From contig NZ_CP107945.1 of NCBI RefSeq assembly GCF_036057275.1, positions 3,162,001 to 3,226,000 on the forward strand: a DNA stretch of 64,000 bases, written 5' to 3'. Under the pieces are notes generated by a model. It saw nothing but the letters and a program-made list of their open reading frames with translations, did no database searches and had not been told where the DNA came from. Position 1 is the first letter of the stretch, and the number at the start of each line of letters is the position of its first letter. The DNA comes from Streptomyces sp. NBC_00390 (GTDB lineage Bacteria; Actinomycetota; Actinomycetes; Streptomycetales; Streptomycetaceae). Position numbers and translations under genes: made by a program. Positions 1 through 7,195 of this stretch are shown piece by piece.

Positions 1-131
1 CTGCAGATGCACTGCCATGCCCTCCAGCCTACCCCCGAAACCGAACACATGAGCTATTCGGCGCGCGGCGCCGCGCACGGCGGCCGCGAGGACATCGAAG
101 AGACCGTTGGGGTCCGACTTTCGGTGTGATC

Positions 132-159
132 CGTTACCGGCCTTCCCTTCCCGCGTTGA
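132..159 (+). promoter_or_regulatory. sigma-BldN-like promoter of chaplin gene
   Basis: CGTTAC (132-137) and CGTTGA (154-159) are separated by exactly 16 bases. The published Streptomyces sigma-BldN consensus is CGTAAC-16-CGTTGA, and chaplin genes are known BldN targets, so the match (11 of 12 positions) and the location 59 bases before a chaplin start fit well. The transcription start itself is inferred. Confidence 0.75.
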
Positions 160-217
160 ACGGGGAGTGAAGGCCGCAAACCCTGCGGCCGACCTGTCGT
201 CTTGCAAGGAGAAGTTG

Positions 218-457
218 ATGTCGCGTATCGCGAAGGCAGCCGCTGTTCTCGCCGGGTCTGGTGCTCTGATCGCCGGCGGCGCCGGCATGGCCGCAGCCGA
301 CGCCGGCGCGGACGGTGCCGTTGCCAACTCCCCCGGTATCGCCTCGGGCAACGCCCTCCAGGTCCCGGTCCACCTGCCGGCCAACGTCTGCGGCAACACC
401 GTGGACGTGATCGCCCTGCTGAACCCGACCTTCGGCAACGTCTGCTCGAACGCCTAG
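218..457 (+). CDS. short chaplin (secreted hydrophobic surface protein)
   Basis: A 79-residue secreted protein. Residues 1 to about 27 form a signal peptide ending in AAADA; the rest is one chaplin domain with the usual GxASGN, QVPVH, CGN, DVIALLNPTFGN and a second Cys near the end. Short chaplins assemble into amyloid-like fibres at the cell surface and let aerial hyphae break surface tension. The start ATG at 218 follows AAGGAG (206-211). Two Cys residues could form the single intramolecular disulfide known for most short chaplins. It lies 2.2 kb from a second chaplin, with a VKOR-type oxidase between them, under a sigma-BldN-like promoter. Family assignment is firm; which Chp paralogue it is cannot be told. 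Confidence 0.93.
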   Translation: MSRIAKAAAVLAGSGALIAGGAGMAAADAGADGAVANSPGIASGNALQVPVHLPANVCGNTVDVIALLNPTFGNVCSNA

Positions 458-501
458 TCCGGTCATTGCACCAGGGCGGCTGAGTACCAGCACCCCGGAA
501 C

Positions 502-539
502 ACTGCGGCCTCCCCTTCACCACCGGGGGAGGCCGCAGT
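502..539 (+). terminator. hairpin terminator after chaplin
   Basis: A perfect 14-bp stem (502-515 with 526-539, arm ACTGCGGCCTCCCC) and a 10-base loop, 45 bases after the chaplin stop. No T-run follows, as is usual in Streptomyces. Confidence 0.75.
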
Positions 540-721
540 CATGTCCGGCCCCGGACCGGCGTCCCGTCGAGCCCCTCGGGACGACTTCCTCCCGCACGGC
601 CACGGTTCACTCGGCCGTCGTGCCTCATCGGGAGGATGACGGGCTCGAAAGACCGTTCCGCCTGTCCCCCACCGCTCGACCCGAGCAGTGACTTCGCCGA
701 CGGGCGCGCGTTGGCGGTCGT

Positions 722-988
722 ATGGCAAGGATTTCCGCGCCTGCTCGATGGCAGCGCGTCCAGACCGGAACGGCCCCGGCCCCGGCGGCCGCACCGCCCG
801 GCACCAGCCCGATCTACGAACAGCTGGCGCGGGAGTGGGCGGCAGCAGGCCGTACCCTGCCCGGCCGGCCGGACGCCGAGTGGACCCGGCTCACCCTGTT
901 CCCTCCTCCCCCTGCGGACGGGGCCGAGACCGGACCCGTTCCCCCGCCGCCGCGCCGGGGCTGGCTCTACGACCGGCACACGGCCTGA
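722..988 (+). CDS. small hypothetical protein
   Basis: An 88-residue soluble, proline-rich protein with no signal peptide or membrane segment. The centre (PIYEQLAREW ... GRTLPGRPDAEWTRL) reads like a real folded helix-turn segment and resembles a type of small hypothetical protein I associate with Streptomyces. No ribosome-binding site precedes the ATG at 722, so the start is uncertain. It sits alone between the chaplin terminator and the next secreted-protein gene. Function unknown; it could also be a chance frame. Confidence 0.45.
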   Translation: MARISAPARWQRVQTGTAPAPAAAPPGTSPIYEQLAREWAAAGRTLPGRPDAEWTRLTLFPPPPADGAETGPVPPPPRRGWLYDRHTA

Positions 989-1046
989 TCTCCCTGGCCG
1001 CCGGGGGTCCGGGGCCGGCACGCGCCCGGCGGGACAGGTGTCCCCG

Positions 1047-1074
1047 CGTTTCCCTTGCGACGACGACTCGTTAC
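1047..1074 (+). promoter_or_regulatory. possible weak sigma-BldN-like promoter
   Basis: CGTTTC (1047-1052) and CGTTAC (1069-1074) with a 16-base spacer lie 47 bases before the small secreted-protein gene at 1121. The -10 element departs from CGTTGA at two positions, so this is only suggestive, but spacing and position match the promoter of the first chaplin. Confidence 0.35.
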
Positions 1075-1120
1075 CCCTCACGACGGCGGAGAGCACCGCC
1101 GGGGAAAGGGATTCGAAACC

Positions 1121-1423
1121 ATGAAGTACTCGAGGGCCGCAGCCGTCATCGCCGGTTCCGTCGTGGCGATGGGGGCGGCCTCGCCCGCTTTCGCCGCCGA
1201 CACCACGCGCATGCCTGCCATGAGTCTCAGCGGTGGTCTCGACCGGGCTCTGGCCTCGGCTCCCGATCCCGGCCTGGGCGACGCGGAATCGACGGTCGGC
1301 TCGGTCGCCTCCACGGCCACCGGGCTGAACAACGTCAAGGGCAAGGCTCCGGAGCAGCTTCTCAGGACGGCGGCGTCGGCCACCCCGATGCTGGGCGGTG
1401 TCTCGCTCGGCGGCGCCGGCTGA
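1121..1423 (+). CDS. small secreted protein in chaplin cluster
   Basis: A 100-residue protein with a clear signal peptide (MKYSRAAAVIAGSVVAMGAA ... AFAA, residues 1 to about 26). The mature part is about 74 residues, rich in Ser, Ala, Gly and Leu, without Cys, ending in GGVSLGGAG. It is neither a chaplin nor a recognisable rodlin. The ATG at 1121 follows GGGGAAAGGG. It lies between two chaplin genes and next to a VKOR-type gene, which suggests a role at the aerial-hypha surface, but that is inference from position only. I do not recognise the family. Confidence 0.8.
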   Translation: MKYSRAAAVIAGSVVAMGAASPAFAADTTRMPAMSLSGGLDRALASAPDPGLGDAESTVGSVASTATGLNNVKGKAPEQLLRTAASATPMLGGVSLGGAG

Positions 1424-1434
1424 TGTCGCAGACC

Positions 1435-1476
1435 GCGAAGGGCCCCGGCAGCCGGACGGCCGCCGGGGCCCTTCGC
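1435..1476. terminator. bidirectional hairpin terminator
   Basis: A perfect 15-bp stem (1435-1449 with 1462-1476, arm GCGAAGGGCCCCGGC) between the plus-strand secreted-protein gene and the minus-strand VKOR gene. The convergent placement suits termination from both sides. Confidence 0.75.
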
Positions 1477-1499
1477 CGTGCCCCTGAACGGGCGGCCGT

Positions 1500-2174
1500 T
1501 CAGCCGGTGGCGGTCCAGAAGTCCCACCACCGGGTCAGGATCAGCATGCCGATGATCCCGATCCACACCACCGGCGGCGCCCAGTGGAACTCCAGCAGCC
1601 CCCGGCGCAGCCCCTCGGGAACCCTGATGATGCGGTGCTCGATGTTGTGCAGGGTGACGTAGCAGAACATCACGATCGTGGCGACCCATGCCAGGGAGCA
1701 CCACAGGCACAGCGCGTTGATCTCGTACAGCGACTGGTACTGCAGCCAGCCGCAGAAACCCACCCCGAAGAGAGTGCCCGCGTTCAGCCCGAGCCAGTAC
1801 CAGCGCCGGTGGGTCGCGCCGGCCAGCAGGCCGGACCCGATGGCGATCACCGCCCCGTACGCCACCAGGCCGAGCATCGGGTTGGGGAACCCGAAGACCG
1901 ACGCCTGTTCGCTCTTCATGATGTTGCCGCAGGAGACGACCGGGTTCAGACTGCACCCCGGCGTGAACGACGGGTCCTCGAGCAGCTTGAACTTGTCGAT
2001 CGTGATCACCCACGCCGCGAGCAGTCCCGCCGCGCCCGTGATCACGAGAAGCCAGGCGAACCCTGGGGTGCCGCCGATCGCTTCGCCGCCCGGCCCCCGC
2101 GCCCTGCCCTTCTTGGCGGCCCGCCGCCTTCCTCGCTGTTCGACGGACAGACGTCCGGTCGTCGTGATTGTCAT
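1500..2174 (-). CDS. vitamin K epoxide reductase (VKOR) family protein
   Basis: A 224-residue polytopic membrane protein with about five hydrophobic segments. It carries the VKOR signature: active-site Cys156-x-x-Cys159 (ALCLWCSLAW) facing a quinone, and the loop pair Cys74 and Cys82 (GCSLNP, VSCGNIM). Bacterial VKORs reoxidise a DsbA-like partner and so feed disulfide formation outside the membrane. No fused or adjacent thioredoxin domain is present. The start MTITTTGRL at 2174 follows GAAAG; an in-frame extension to 2210 is possible but has no better site. The neighbouring chaplins both carry two Cys, which makes them plausible clients, an inference only. Confidence 0.9.
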   Translation of the reverse strand: MTITTTGRLSVEQRGRRRAAKKGRARGPGGEAIGGTPGFAWLLVITGAAGLLAAWVITIDKFKLLEDPSFTPGCSLNPVVSCGNIMKSEQASVFGFPNPMLGLVAYGAVIAIGSGLLAGATHRRWYWLGLNAGTLFGVGFCGWLQYQSLYEINALCLWCSLAWVATIVMFCYVTLHNIEHRIIRVPEGLRRGLLEFHWAPPVVWIGIIGMLILTRWWDFWTATG

Positions 2175-2685
2175 ATTTCTTTCACCACTCGAATAGCGTG
2201 CTGGATTCACTTATTGTGCCTCAATTGGCGCAGCGATCGGGCCGGAAAATCCATTTCACACAAGCACCGCGAGGCGGCATTCGAGTGAATGTACGGAACC
2301 GGGCATGCGGGGAGGCGGTTGACCAGGCTGATCCACGATCGGGCACTCACAGCGAAAAGCGACAAGTGATCGAGAGACCATCCCCGCGCCGCCAGGCCCT
2401 GCTGCTCACCGGGGATCGGGCGCGCTCGGGACGCACACACGCCGGCATTCGAATAACGCAAAAGGCACGGGAGAACGAGAATTGTCCGGCCGCGGGAATC
2501 CCGGACCTCGTGCGTGAATTATCGTGCGGCATACGAGTGACTTTTCGGGGCGGCAGCGACCGGCCGGTTTCCCGGCGGGAATGAAATCGTTACTCGTTCC
2601 GCAGAGGCGCATGCCCGCAGCCAGTGCGCGGCTGCGCAGCACGACGGTCGTGACTGCGTACGGCGCCATTGCCGAAAGGATCAAA
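2175..2685. other. 511-base gene-free divergent region
   Basis: This separates the minus-strand VKOR start from the plus-strand second chaplin. It is visibly richer in A+T than its surroundings (for example 2160-2270 and 2505-2600). CGTTAC occurs at 2588-2593, but no CGTTGA-like box lies 16 bases downstream, so I cannot assign the promoter. No convincing gene is seen. Confidence 0.6.
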
Positions 2686-2922
2686 ATGAACCGCATGAAG
2701 GCTGCAGCCGTTGTCGCAGGTGTCGTCTTGGCGCTCGGCGGCGCCGCGGCGCCCGCCATGGCCGACGCGGGAGCCGAGGCATCCGCCGTCGGCTCGCCCG
2801 GCTTCCTGTCGGGCAACGTCTTCCAGCTCCCGATCCACGCGCCGCTGAACCTCTGCGGCAACAGCCTCGGCCTGTTCGCCCTGCTGAACCCGGCCGTTGG
2901 CAACGCCTGCCTGAACGGCTGA
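2686..2922 (+). CDS. short chaplin (second copy)
   Basis: A 78-residue secreted chaplin: signal peptide to about residue 27 (APAMADAG), then SPGFLSGN, FQLPIHAPLNLCGN, LFALLNPAVGN and a second Cys. It differs from the first chaplin in the exposed strand (QLPIHAPLNL against QVPVHLPANV), so it is a paralogue and not a recent copy. The ATG at 2686 follows GAAAGGA. Like other short chaplins it should be exported, lose its signal peptide and join the amyloid surface film. An LPNL-type hydrophobic face and paired Cys suggest the disulfide-bearing subtype. Confidence 0.92.
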   Translation: MNRMKAAAVVAGVVLALGGAAAPAMADAGAEASAVGSPGFLSGNVFQLPIHAPLNLCGNSLGLFALLNPAVGNACLNG

Positions 2923-2932
2923 CTTTCACGCA

Positions 2933-2971
2933 GAACGGCCCTGTGGAGAAACCTCTCTCCCGGGGCCGTTC
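2933..2971. terminator. hairpin terminator after second chaplin
   Basis: A 9-bp stem GAACGGCCC (2933-2941) with GGGCCGTTC (2963-2971) just after the chaplin stop and before the end of the convergent methyltransferase gene. Confidence 0.6.
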
Positions 2972-2987
2972 CGCTGCACTCCGGCGG

Positions 2988-3806
2988 TCACGGATTGCAG
3001 GCTCCAGAGCCCTGGCGGGGCTTCGTCCCGACCACGACGGTGGCATCGAGGTCCTCACAGACGACCACCCGCGGATCGAGCCCATGACGGGCGAACGCGG
3101 CCGATGTGAACGGAGCCTGACGCTCGCTCGTCTCGATGAGCAGGGCGCCGCCCGGCGCCAGCCACTGCCCGGCCCCGGCGGTCACCCGCCGCTGCACGCC
3201 GAGCCCGTCCGGCCCGCCGTCCAGAGCGACCAGCGGTTCGTGGTCGCGGGCCTCCGACGGCAGCAGCCCGATCTGGTCGGTGGGTACGTACGGGGCGTTG
3301 ACGACGAGGACGTCGATCCGCCCAGTGAGCGCGGCGGGCAGGGGTTCGTACAGGTCCCCCTCGTACACCCGCCCGCCGGCCGCGGCGAGATTGCGCCGGG
3401 CGCAGCGGACCGCGGCGGGCTCGATGTCTGCGGCGTGCAGCTCACCCCGCCCGAGGGTCGCGACGACCGCCGCCCCCACCGCCCCCGAACCGCAGCACAG
3501 GTCCACGACCACTGCATCGCCGGGCGGGGCAAGCCTGACGGCCAGTGCGACGAGGAACTCGGTACGGCGGCGGGGCACGAACACCCCGGGATCGACGGAC
3601 ACCCGCATACCGCAGAAGTCGGCCCAGCCGAGAACGTGTTCGAGCGGCAGTCCGCTGACGCGCCGCCCGACCATGTCGGCGAGCTCGGCAGGGTCGCGCG
3701 CGGCGGACAGGAGCAGATCGGCCTCGTCCTCGGCGAAGACACATCCGGCCCCGCGAAGGGTGGTGACGACGGCGGAGCGGGTGAGGGTGAGCGAGGGAAC
3801 CAGCAT
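2988..3806 (-). CDS. PrmC/HemK-like protein (glutamine-N5) methyltransferase, variant motif
   Basis: A 272-residue SAM-dependent methyltransferase. The layout is that of PrmC: a small helical N-terminal domain, GLPLEHVLGWADFCG and VFVPRRRTE linkers, then the SAM-binding loop VVDLCCGSGAVGAA and an acidic DIEPAAV strand. The substrate-binding motif, normally NPPY in PrmC and PrmB, reads NAPY (VVNAPYVP). A related actinobacterial family with this altered motif is annotated as a putative glutamine methyltransferase of unknown substrate. ATG at 3806 follows GAAAGG. It stands alone, convergent with the chaplin. It is probably not the release-factor enzyme. Confidence 0.85.
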   Translation of the reverse strand: MLVPSLTLTRSAVVTTLRGAGCVFAEDEADLLLSAARDPAELADMVGRRVSGLPLEHVLGWADFCGMRVSVDPGVFVPRRRTEFLVALAVRLAPPGDAVVVDLCCGSGAVGAAVVATLGRGELHAADIEPAAVRCARRNLAAAGGRVYEGDLYEPLPAALTGRIDVLVVNAPYVPTDQIGLLPSEARDHEPLVALDGGPDGLGVQRRVTAGAGQWLAPGGALLIETSERQAPFTSAAFARHGLDPRVVVCEDLDATVVVGTKPRQGSGACNP

Positions 3807-4265
3807 GGAAAGCCTTTCGGGTACCGAAGGGCACCCTCACGGTCACCTATGCCCGGTGGACCGCACGGCCGAGAGATGAGGGCACCCAGCCTGCTGTTGC
3901 GGTAATGGGTCTCACCTCCGGGGTTCGTCGCTGTACTGCTCGAAACTGTGCTGTTGGCAGACAGTGCTCAGGCGCTGCCTGAGCGGGAAGATTACCCGAC
4001 CCTGAGCAGTCCGGCTCCTGATTTCGCCGGCCCGGCCGGCACCCGGACAGGGGCGAGGTCCCGGCCCTCTCGTCAAAGAGGGTGACCAGGGCAACACCTG
4101 CTCATGACGACGCTTGAATCGCAGGCAGGTGCCCCGCGGCGCAGCGCTTTCGAAGGGGCCCGGGGGCCCTCACCCCGAGAAAGAAACAAAGCGGACATTA
4201 GCGCCATGGGGTCGGCGGTCCGAAACACGGAGCGATCAATGTGCCGCCCCCGTAAGCTCACGGAC
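3807..4265. other. 459-base intergenic region with inverted repeats
   Basis: Divergent spacer between the methyltransferase and the aminotransferase. It holds a perfect palindrome GCTCAGGC-gct-GCCTGAGC (3966-3984) and a small hairpin CCCTCT/AGAGGG near 4061-4082. Reading frames here look non-coding, and I tested it by eye for a tRNA cloverleaf and found none. The palindrome could be an operator. Confidence 0.4.
4253..4258 (+). promoter_or_regulatory. -10 element of probable leaderless transcript
   Basis: TAAGCT followed by 7 bases and then the ATG at 4266, with no ribosome-binding site. This TANNNT-N7-start layout is typical of Streptomyces leaderless mRNAs. No clear -35 was found. Confidence 0.5.
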
Positions 4266-5477
4266 ATGCAGGTGATCCAGTCCACGAAGCTCGCCAACGT
4301 CTGTTACGAAATCCGGGGGCCCGTCCTCGAAGAGGCGATGCGTCTGGAGGCGGCAGGTCACCGCATCCTGAAGCTGAACACCGGCAACCCCGCCGCCTTC
4401 GGGTTCGAGTGCCCGCCGGAGATCCTCGAGGACATCCTGCGCAACGTCGGCTCGGCACACGGCTACGGCGACGCCAAGGGGCTGCTGTCCGCGCGGCGGG
4501 CCGTGATGCAGCACTACCAGACCAAGGGCATCGAGCTCGATGTCGAGGACATCTACCTCGGCAACGGCGTCTCGGAGCTGATCCAGATGTCGATGCAGGC
4601 ACTGCTCGACGACGGTGACGAGGTCCTGGTCCCGGCACCCGACTATCCGCTGTGGACCGCGTCCGTGTCGCTGGCCGGCGGGACGGCCGTGCACTACCGC
4701 TGCGACGAGCAGTCCGAGTGGATGCCCGATCTCGCGGACATCGAGCGCAAGATCACCGACCGCACCAAGGCGATCGTGATCATCAACCCGAACAACCCCA
4801 CCGGCGCGGTCTACGGCGACGAGATGCTGCGCGGCCTGACCGAGATCGCCCGGCGCCACAATCTGATCGTGTGCTCCGACGAGATCTACGACAAGATCCT
4901 CTACGACGGGGCCACGCACACCCCGACCGCCGCCATCGCCCCGGACCTGATGGTGCTCACCTTCAACGGGCTGTCGAAGAACTACCGCGTCGCCGGATAC
5001 CGTTCGGGCTGGATGGCCGTCTGCGGGCCGAAGGCCCATGCCGCCTCGTACATCGAGGGGCTGACGATCCTCGCCAACATGCGGCTGTGCGCCAACATGC
5101 CGGCCCAGCACGCCGTGGCCACCGCGCTCGGCGGGCGGCAGTCCATCGAGCAGCTGATACTGCCCGGCGGGCGGATCCTGGAGCAGCGGGACATCGCGTA
5201 CGACCTGCTGACGCAGATCCCGGGCGTGACCTGCGTGAAGCCCAAGGGCGCGCTGTATCTCTTCCCGAGGCTCGACCCCAAGGTCTACAAGATCAAGGAC
5301 GACCGGCAGATGGTCCTCGATCTGCTGCGCACCGAGAAGATCATGGTCGTGCAGGGCACGGGCTTCAACTGGCCCGAGCCCGATCACTTCCGCATCGTCA
5401 CGCTGCCCGCGGCGAAGGACCTTGCCCATGCGGTGACCAGGATCGGCGCGTTCCTCGACGGGTACGGGCAGCCCTGA
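4266..5477 (+). CDS. PLP-dependent aminotransferase, AlaA-like
   Basis: A 403-residue class I/II (fold type I) aminotransferase, probably a cytosolic glutamate-pyruvate type enzyme. Visible landmarks are NTGNPAAFGF near the N terminus, GNGVSELI, PAPDYPLWTA, the PLP pocket NPNNPTGAVY and CSDEIYDK, the Schiff-base lysine in NGLSKNYRVAGYRSG, and the C-terminal arginine in HFRIVTLP. Length fits the AlaA/AlaT group. The start at 4266 was chosen because the family homology begins at MQVIQSTKLANVCYEIRGP and a -10 box lies 7 bases before it; the 162 bases of open frame upstream do not look coding. Exact substrate is inferred. Confidence 0.92.
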   Translation: MQVIQSTKLANVCYEIRGPVLEEAMRLEAAGHRILKLNTGNPAAFGFECPPEILEDILRNVGSAHGYGDAKGLLSARRAVMQHYQTKGIELDVEDIYLGNGVSELIQMSMQALLDDGDEVLVPAPDYPLWTASVSLAGGTAVHYRCDEQSEWMPDLADIERKITDRTKAIVIINPNNPTGAVYGDEMLRGLTEIARRHNLIVCSDEIYDKILYDGATHTPTAAIAPDLMVLTFNGLSKNYRVAGYRSGWMAVCGPKAHAASYIEGLTILANMRLCANMPAQHAVATALGGRQSIEQLILPGGRILEQRDIAYDLLTQIPGVTCVKPKGALYLFPRLDPKVYKIKDDRQMVLDLLRTEKIMVVQGTGFNWPEPDHFRIVTLPAAKDLAHAVTRIGAFLDGYGQP

Positions 5478-5561
5478 GACAGGCAGATTCCGACAGCACT
5501 CAACTTTAGACTCAATCCAATGTAGGATGGTCTCCTGACCGTGAGCAGGAGGCCATCCCCC

Positions 5562-5948
5562 ATGTACGAGCCGATCCGCACCAAGTCGGTCCACTCGATG
5601 GCCGACGCCCCGCAGTACCCCCACCGCACCCGCGAGGAGGAGCTGGACATCCAGCTCGCCGGACATCTGGCCGCTCTGCTGGCCGTCACCGACGAGCTGG
5701 GGCTCGGCCGGCAGGGCGATCGCATAGCCGAGCAGGTGGCCCGGCTGCGCGGGGCGCCGCCCGCGCGGCACGCCGCGCTGGGCCACGCCGATACCGCGGC
5801 ACTGCACAACCGCGCGCTCGCCCTCGCGGGCCGCGCACTCGTCGTCGCCGCGTCCCGCGCGGACACCGCCGCCGCGATCCTCGCCGCTGAGCGCATGGAC
5901 GCGCACACCGCCGCCCTGCGCGACTCCCGGCTGGTCGGCGCCCCCTGA
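5562..5948 (+). CDS. hypothetical Ala/Leu-rich protein
   Basis: A 128-residue soluble protein. Residues 1-30 are polar (SVHSMADAPQYPHRTREEEL); the rest is two or three amphipathic helices rich in Ala, Leu and Arg (LDIQLAGHLAALLAVTDELG, ARALVVAASRADTAAAILAAERMDAH). No signal peptide or Cys. Start ATG at 5562 lies 8 bases after AGGAGG (5548-5553), which excludes the earlier GTG at 5541. It follows the aminotransferase by 84 bases, in a spacer of low G+C with a possible -10 TAGGAT (5523-5528), so it probably has its own promoter. Family and function not recognised. Confidence 0.8.
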   Translation: MYEPIRTKSVHSMADAPQYPHRTREEELDIQLAGHLAALLAVTDELGLGRQGDRIAEQVARLRGAPPARHAALGHADTAALHNRALALAGRALVVAASRADTAAAILAAERMDAHTAALRDSRLVGAP

Positions 5949-6106
5949 CGGCCCCGGTCCGCGGGCCGTCGTAGGCGCGCGGACCGGGTGCCACCCACCC
6001 AGGCGATCACCACTCAAGCGGCCCGTTGCACCGGTGCCGCAGGGACTTCACCCGCCGTCCACCTCCCTTCGCCCGGAATGTGGGTTTCCGCGAGCACTCT
6101 GCTCTC

Positions 6107-7183
6107 GTGAGACGCATCGCAGGAATCGTCCTGGCGGTGCTGCTGATCGGCGGTGTGGCAGTCGCCGTCGTCGCAGGCCGCGAGAGCCAGGACACGAGCA
6201 CGGCAACGAGGACCGTGCAGGGAGTGATCGGGTCGGAGAAGGCCGAGTTCTTCGCCGACCCTCAGGTGGTGAAGGCCCTGACTGCCAAGGGATTCACCGT
6301 GCGGACCGAGACCTCCGGGTCCTGGGCCATGGACCAGCAGGCCCTGGACGGGAAGGACTTCGCGTTCCCGTCGTCCAAGGCGCCGGCCGACCAGCTGCAG
6401 CGCAAGACGAAGATCCAGGACGGTCCGATCCGCCCCTTCTACTCGCCGCTCGTCGTCGTCGCGCACCGCAATGCCGCGGAGGTGCTCGCCGGCAACGGGC
6501 TCGCCACGCTGCGCGGCAGGTCGACCGGGACGCTGCGCATGGAGCCGTATCTGAAGGCCGCGCAGGCAGACCGGACCTGGCAACAGCTCAAGGGCTCTGC
6601 CGGGCATGCCGAGTTGACCGGGACCGTGTTCATCACGAGCACCGATCCCGTCGCCTCCAACTCGGGTGCGCTCTACCTGGCCGCGGCCTCGTACGTCGCC
6701 GACGGCGGCAAGGTCGCCGCCAACGACGCCGCACTCGACCGGACCGCGCCACTGCTGAAGAAGCTGATCACCGTTCAGGGCGCACAGCAGACCAGCAGCG
6801 ACGCGCCGTTCCGGGACTTCATCAGCGGCGTCGGAAATCTGCTGGTGCTCGTGTACGAATCGCAGGTGGCCTCGCTGCTGCTGCAGAAGCAGGACGTGGG
6901 AGACCTCGTCGTCCTCTACCCGGACACCACCGTCTCCAGCGACCACACGCTCGTACCGCTCACCGAGAACGGGCGCGCGCTCGGCGAACTGCTCGCCTCC
7001 GACTCCCGGTTGCGCGAACTCGCGGTACGGCACGGGTTCCGGCCGCAGGGCGCGGCCGCCGAGTTCAGCGCCGCGACCACCCACCACGCCGACTTTCTCA
7101 ACCAGAAGCTGGCCGGGGTTCGCCAGGCGCCCGTGCCGACCGCCGAGGTACTGCACGCGATGGCGCGGCGGACCCGGTCCTAG
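6107..7183 (+). CDS. exported substrate-binding-like protein of TelA/vWA operon
   Basis: A 358-residue protein with one N-terminal hydrophobic helix (RRIAGIVLAVLLIGGVAVAVV) and no lipobox, so it is membrane-anchored or secreted. The rest reads as a periplasmic-binding-protein fold: VQGVIGSEKAEFF, WAMDQQAL, FYSPLVVVAHR, STDPVASNSGALYLAAAS, LVLVYESQVASLL. Two of these motifs recur in the vWA protein two genes downstream (TDPVRSNSG, LVNYES), so the two are paralogues. Ligand unknown. Start GTG 6107 is chosen because the hydrophobic helix follows at once; upstream frame is basic and non-signal-like. First gene of a four-gene operon, 12 bases before the TelA-like gene. Confidence 0.82.
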   Translation: MRRIAGIVLAVLLIGGVAVAVVAGRESQDTSTATRTVQGVIGSEKAEFFADPQVVKALTAKGFTVRTETSGSWAMDQQALDGKDFAFPSSKAPADQLQRKTKIQDGPIRPFYSPLVVVAHRNAAEVLAGNGLATLRGRSTGTLRMEPYLKAAQADRTWQQLKGSAGHAELTGTVFITSTDPVASNSGALYLAAASYVADGGKVAANDAALDRTAPLLKKLITVQGAQQTSSDAPFRDFISGVGNLLVLVYESQVASLLLQKQDVGDLVVLYPDTTVSSDHTLVPLTENGRALGELLASDSRLRELAVRHGFRPQGAAAEFSAATTHHADFLNQKLAGVRQAPVPTAEVLHAMARRTRS

Positions 7184-7195
7184 GGGGATTTCACA

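Noticed and set aside
3900..4020. Possible tRNA or riboswitch because of several stems.
   Set aside because: No cloverleaf with a T-loop and acceptor stem could be built, and no known riboswitch core was recognised; only a simple palindrome remains.
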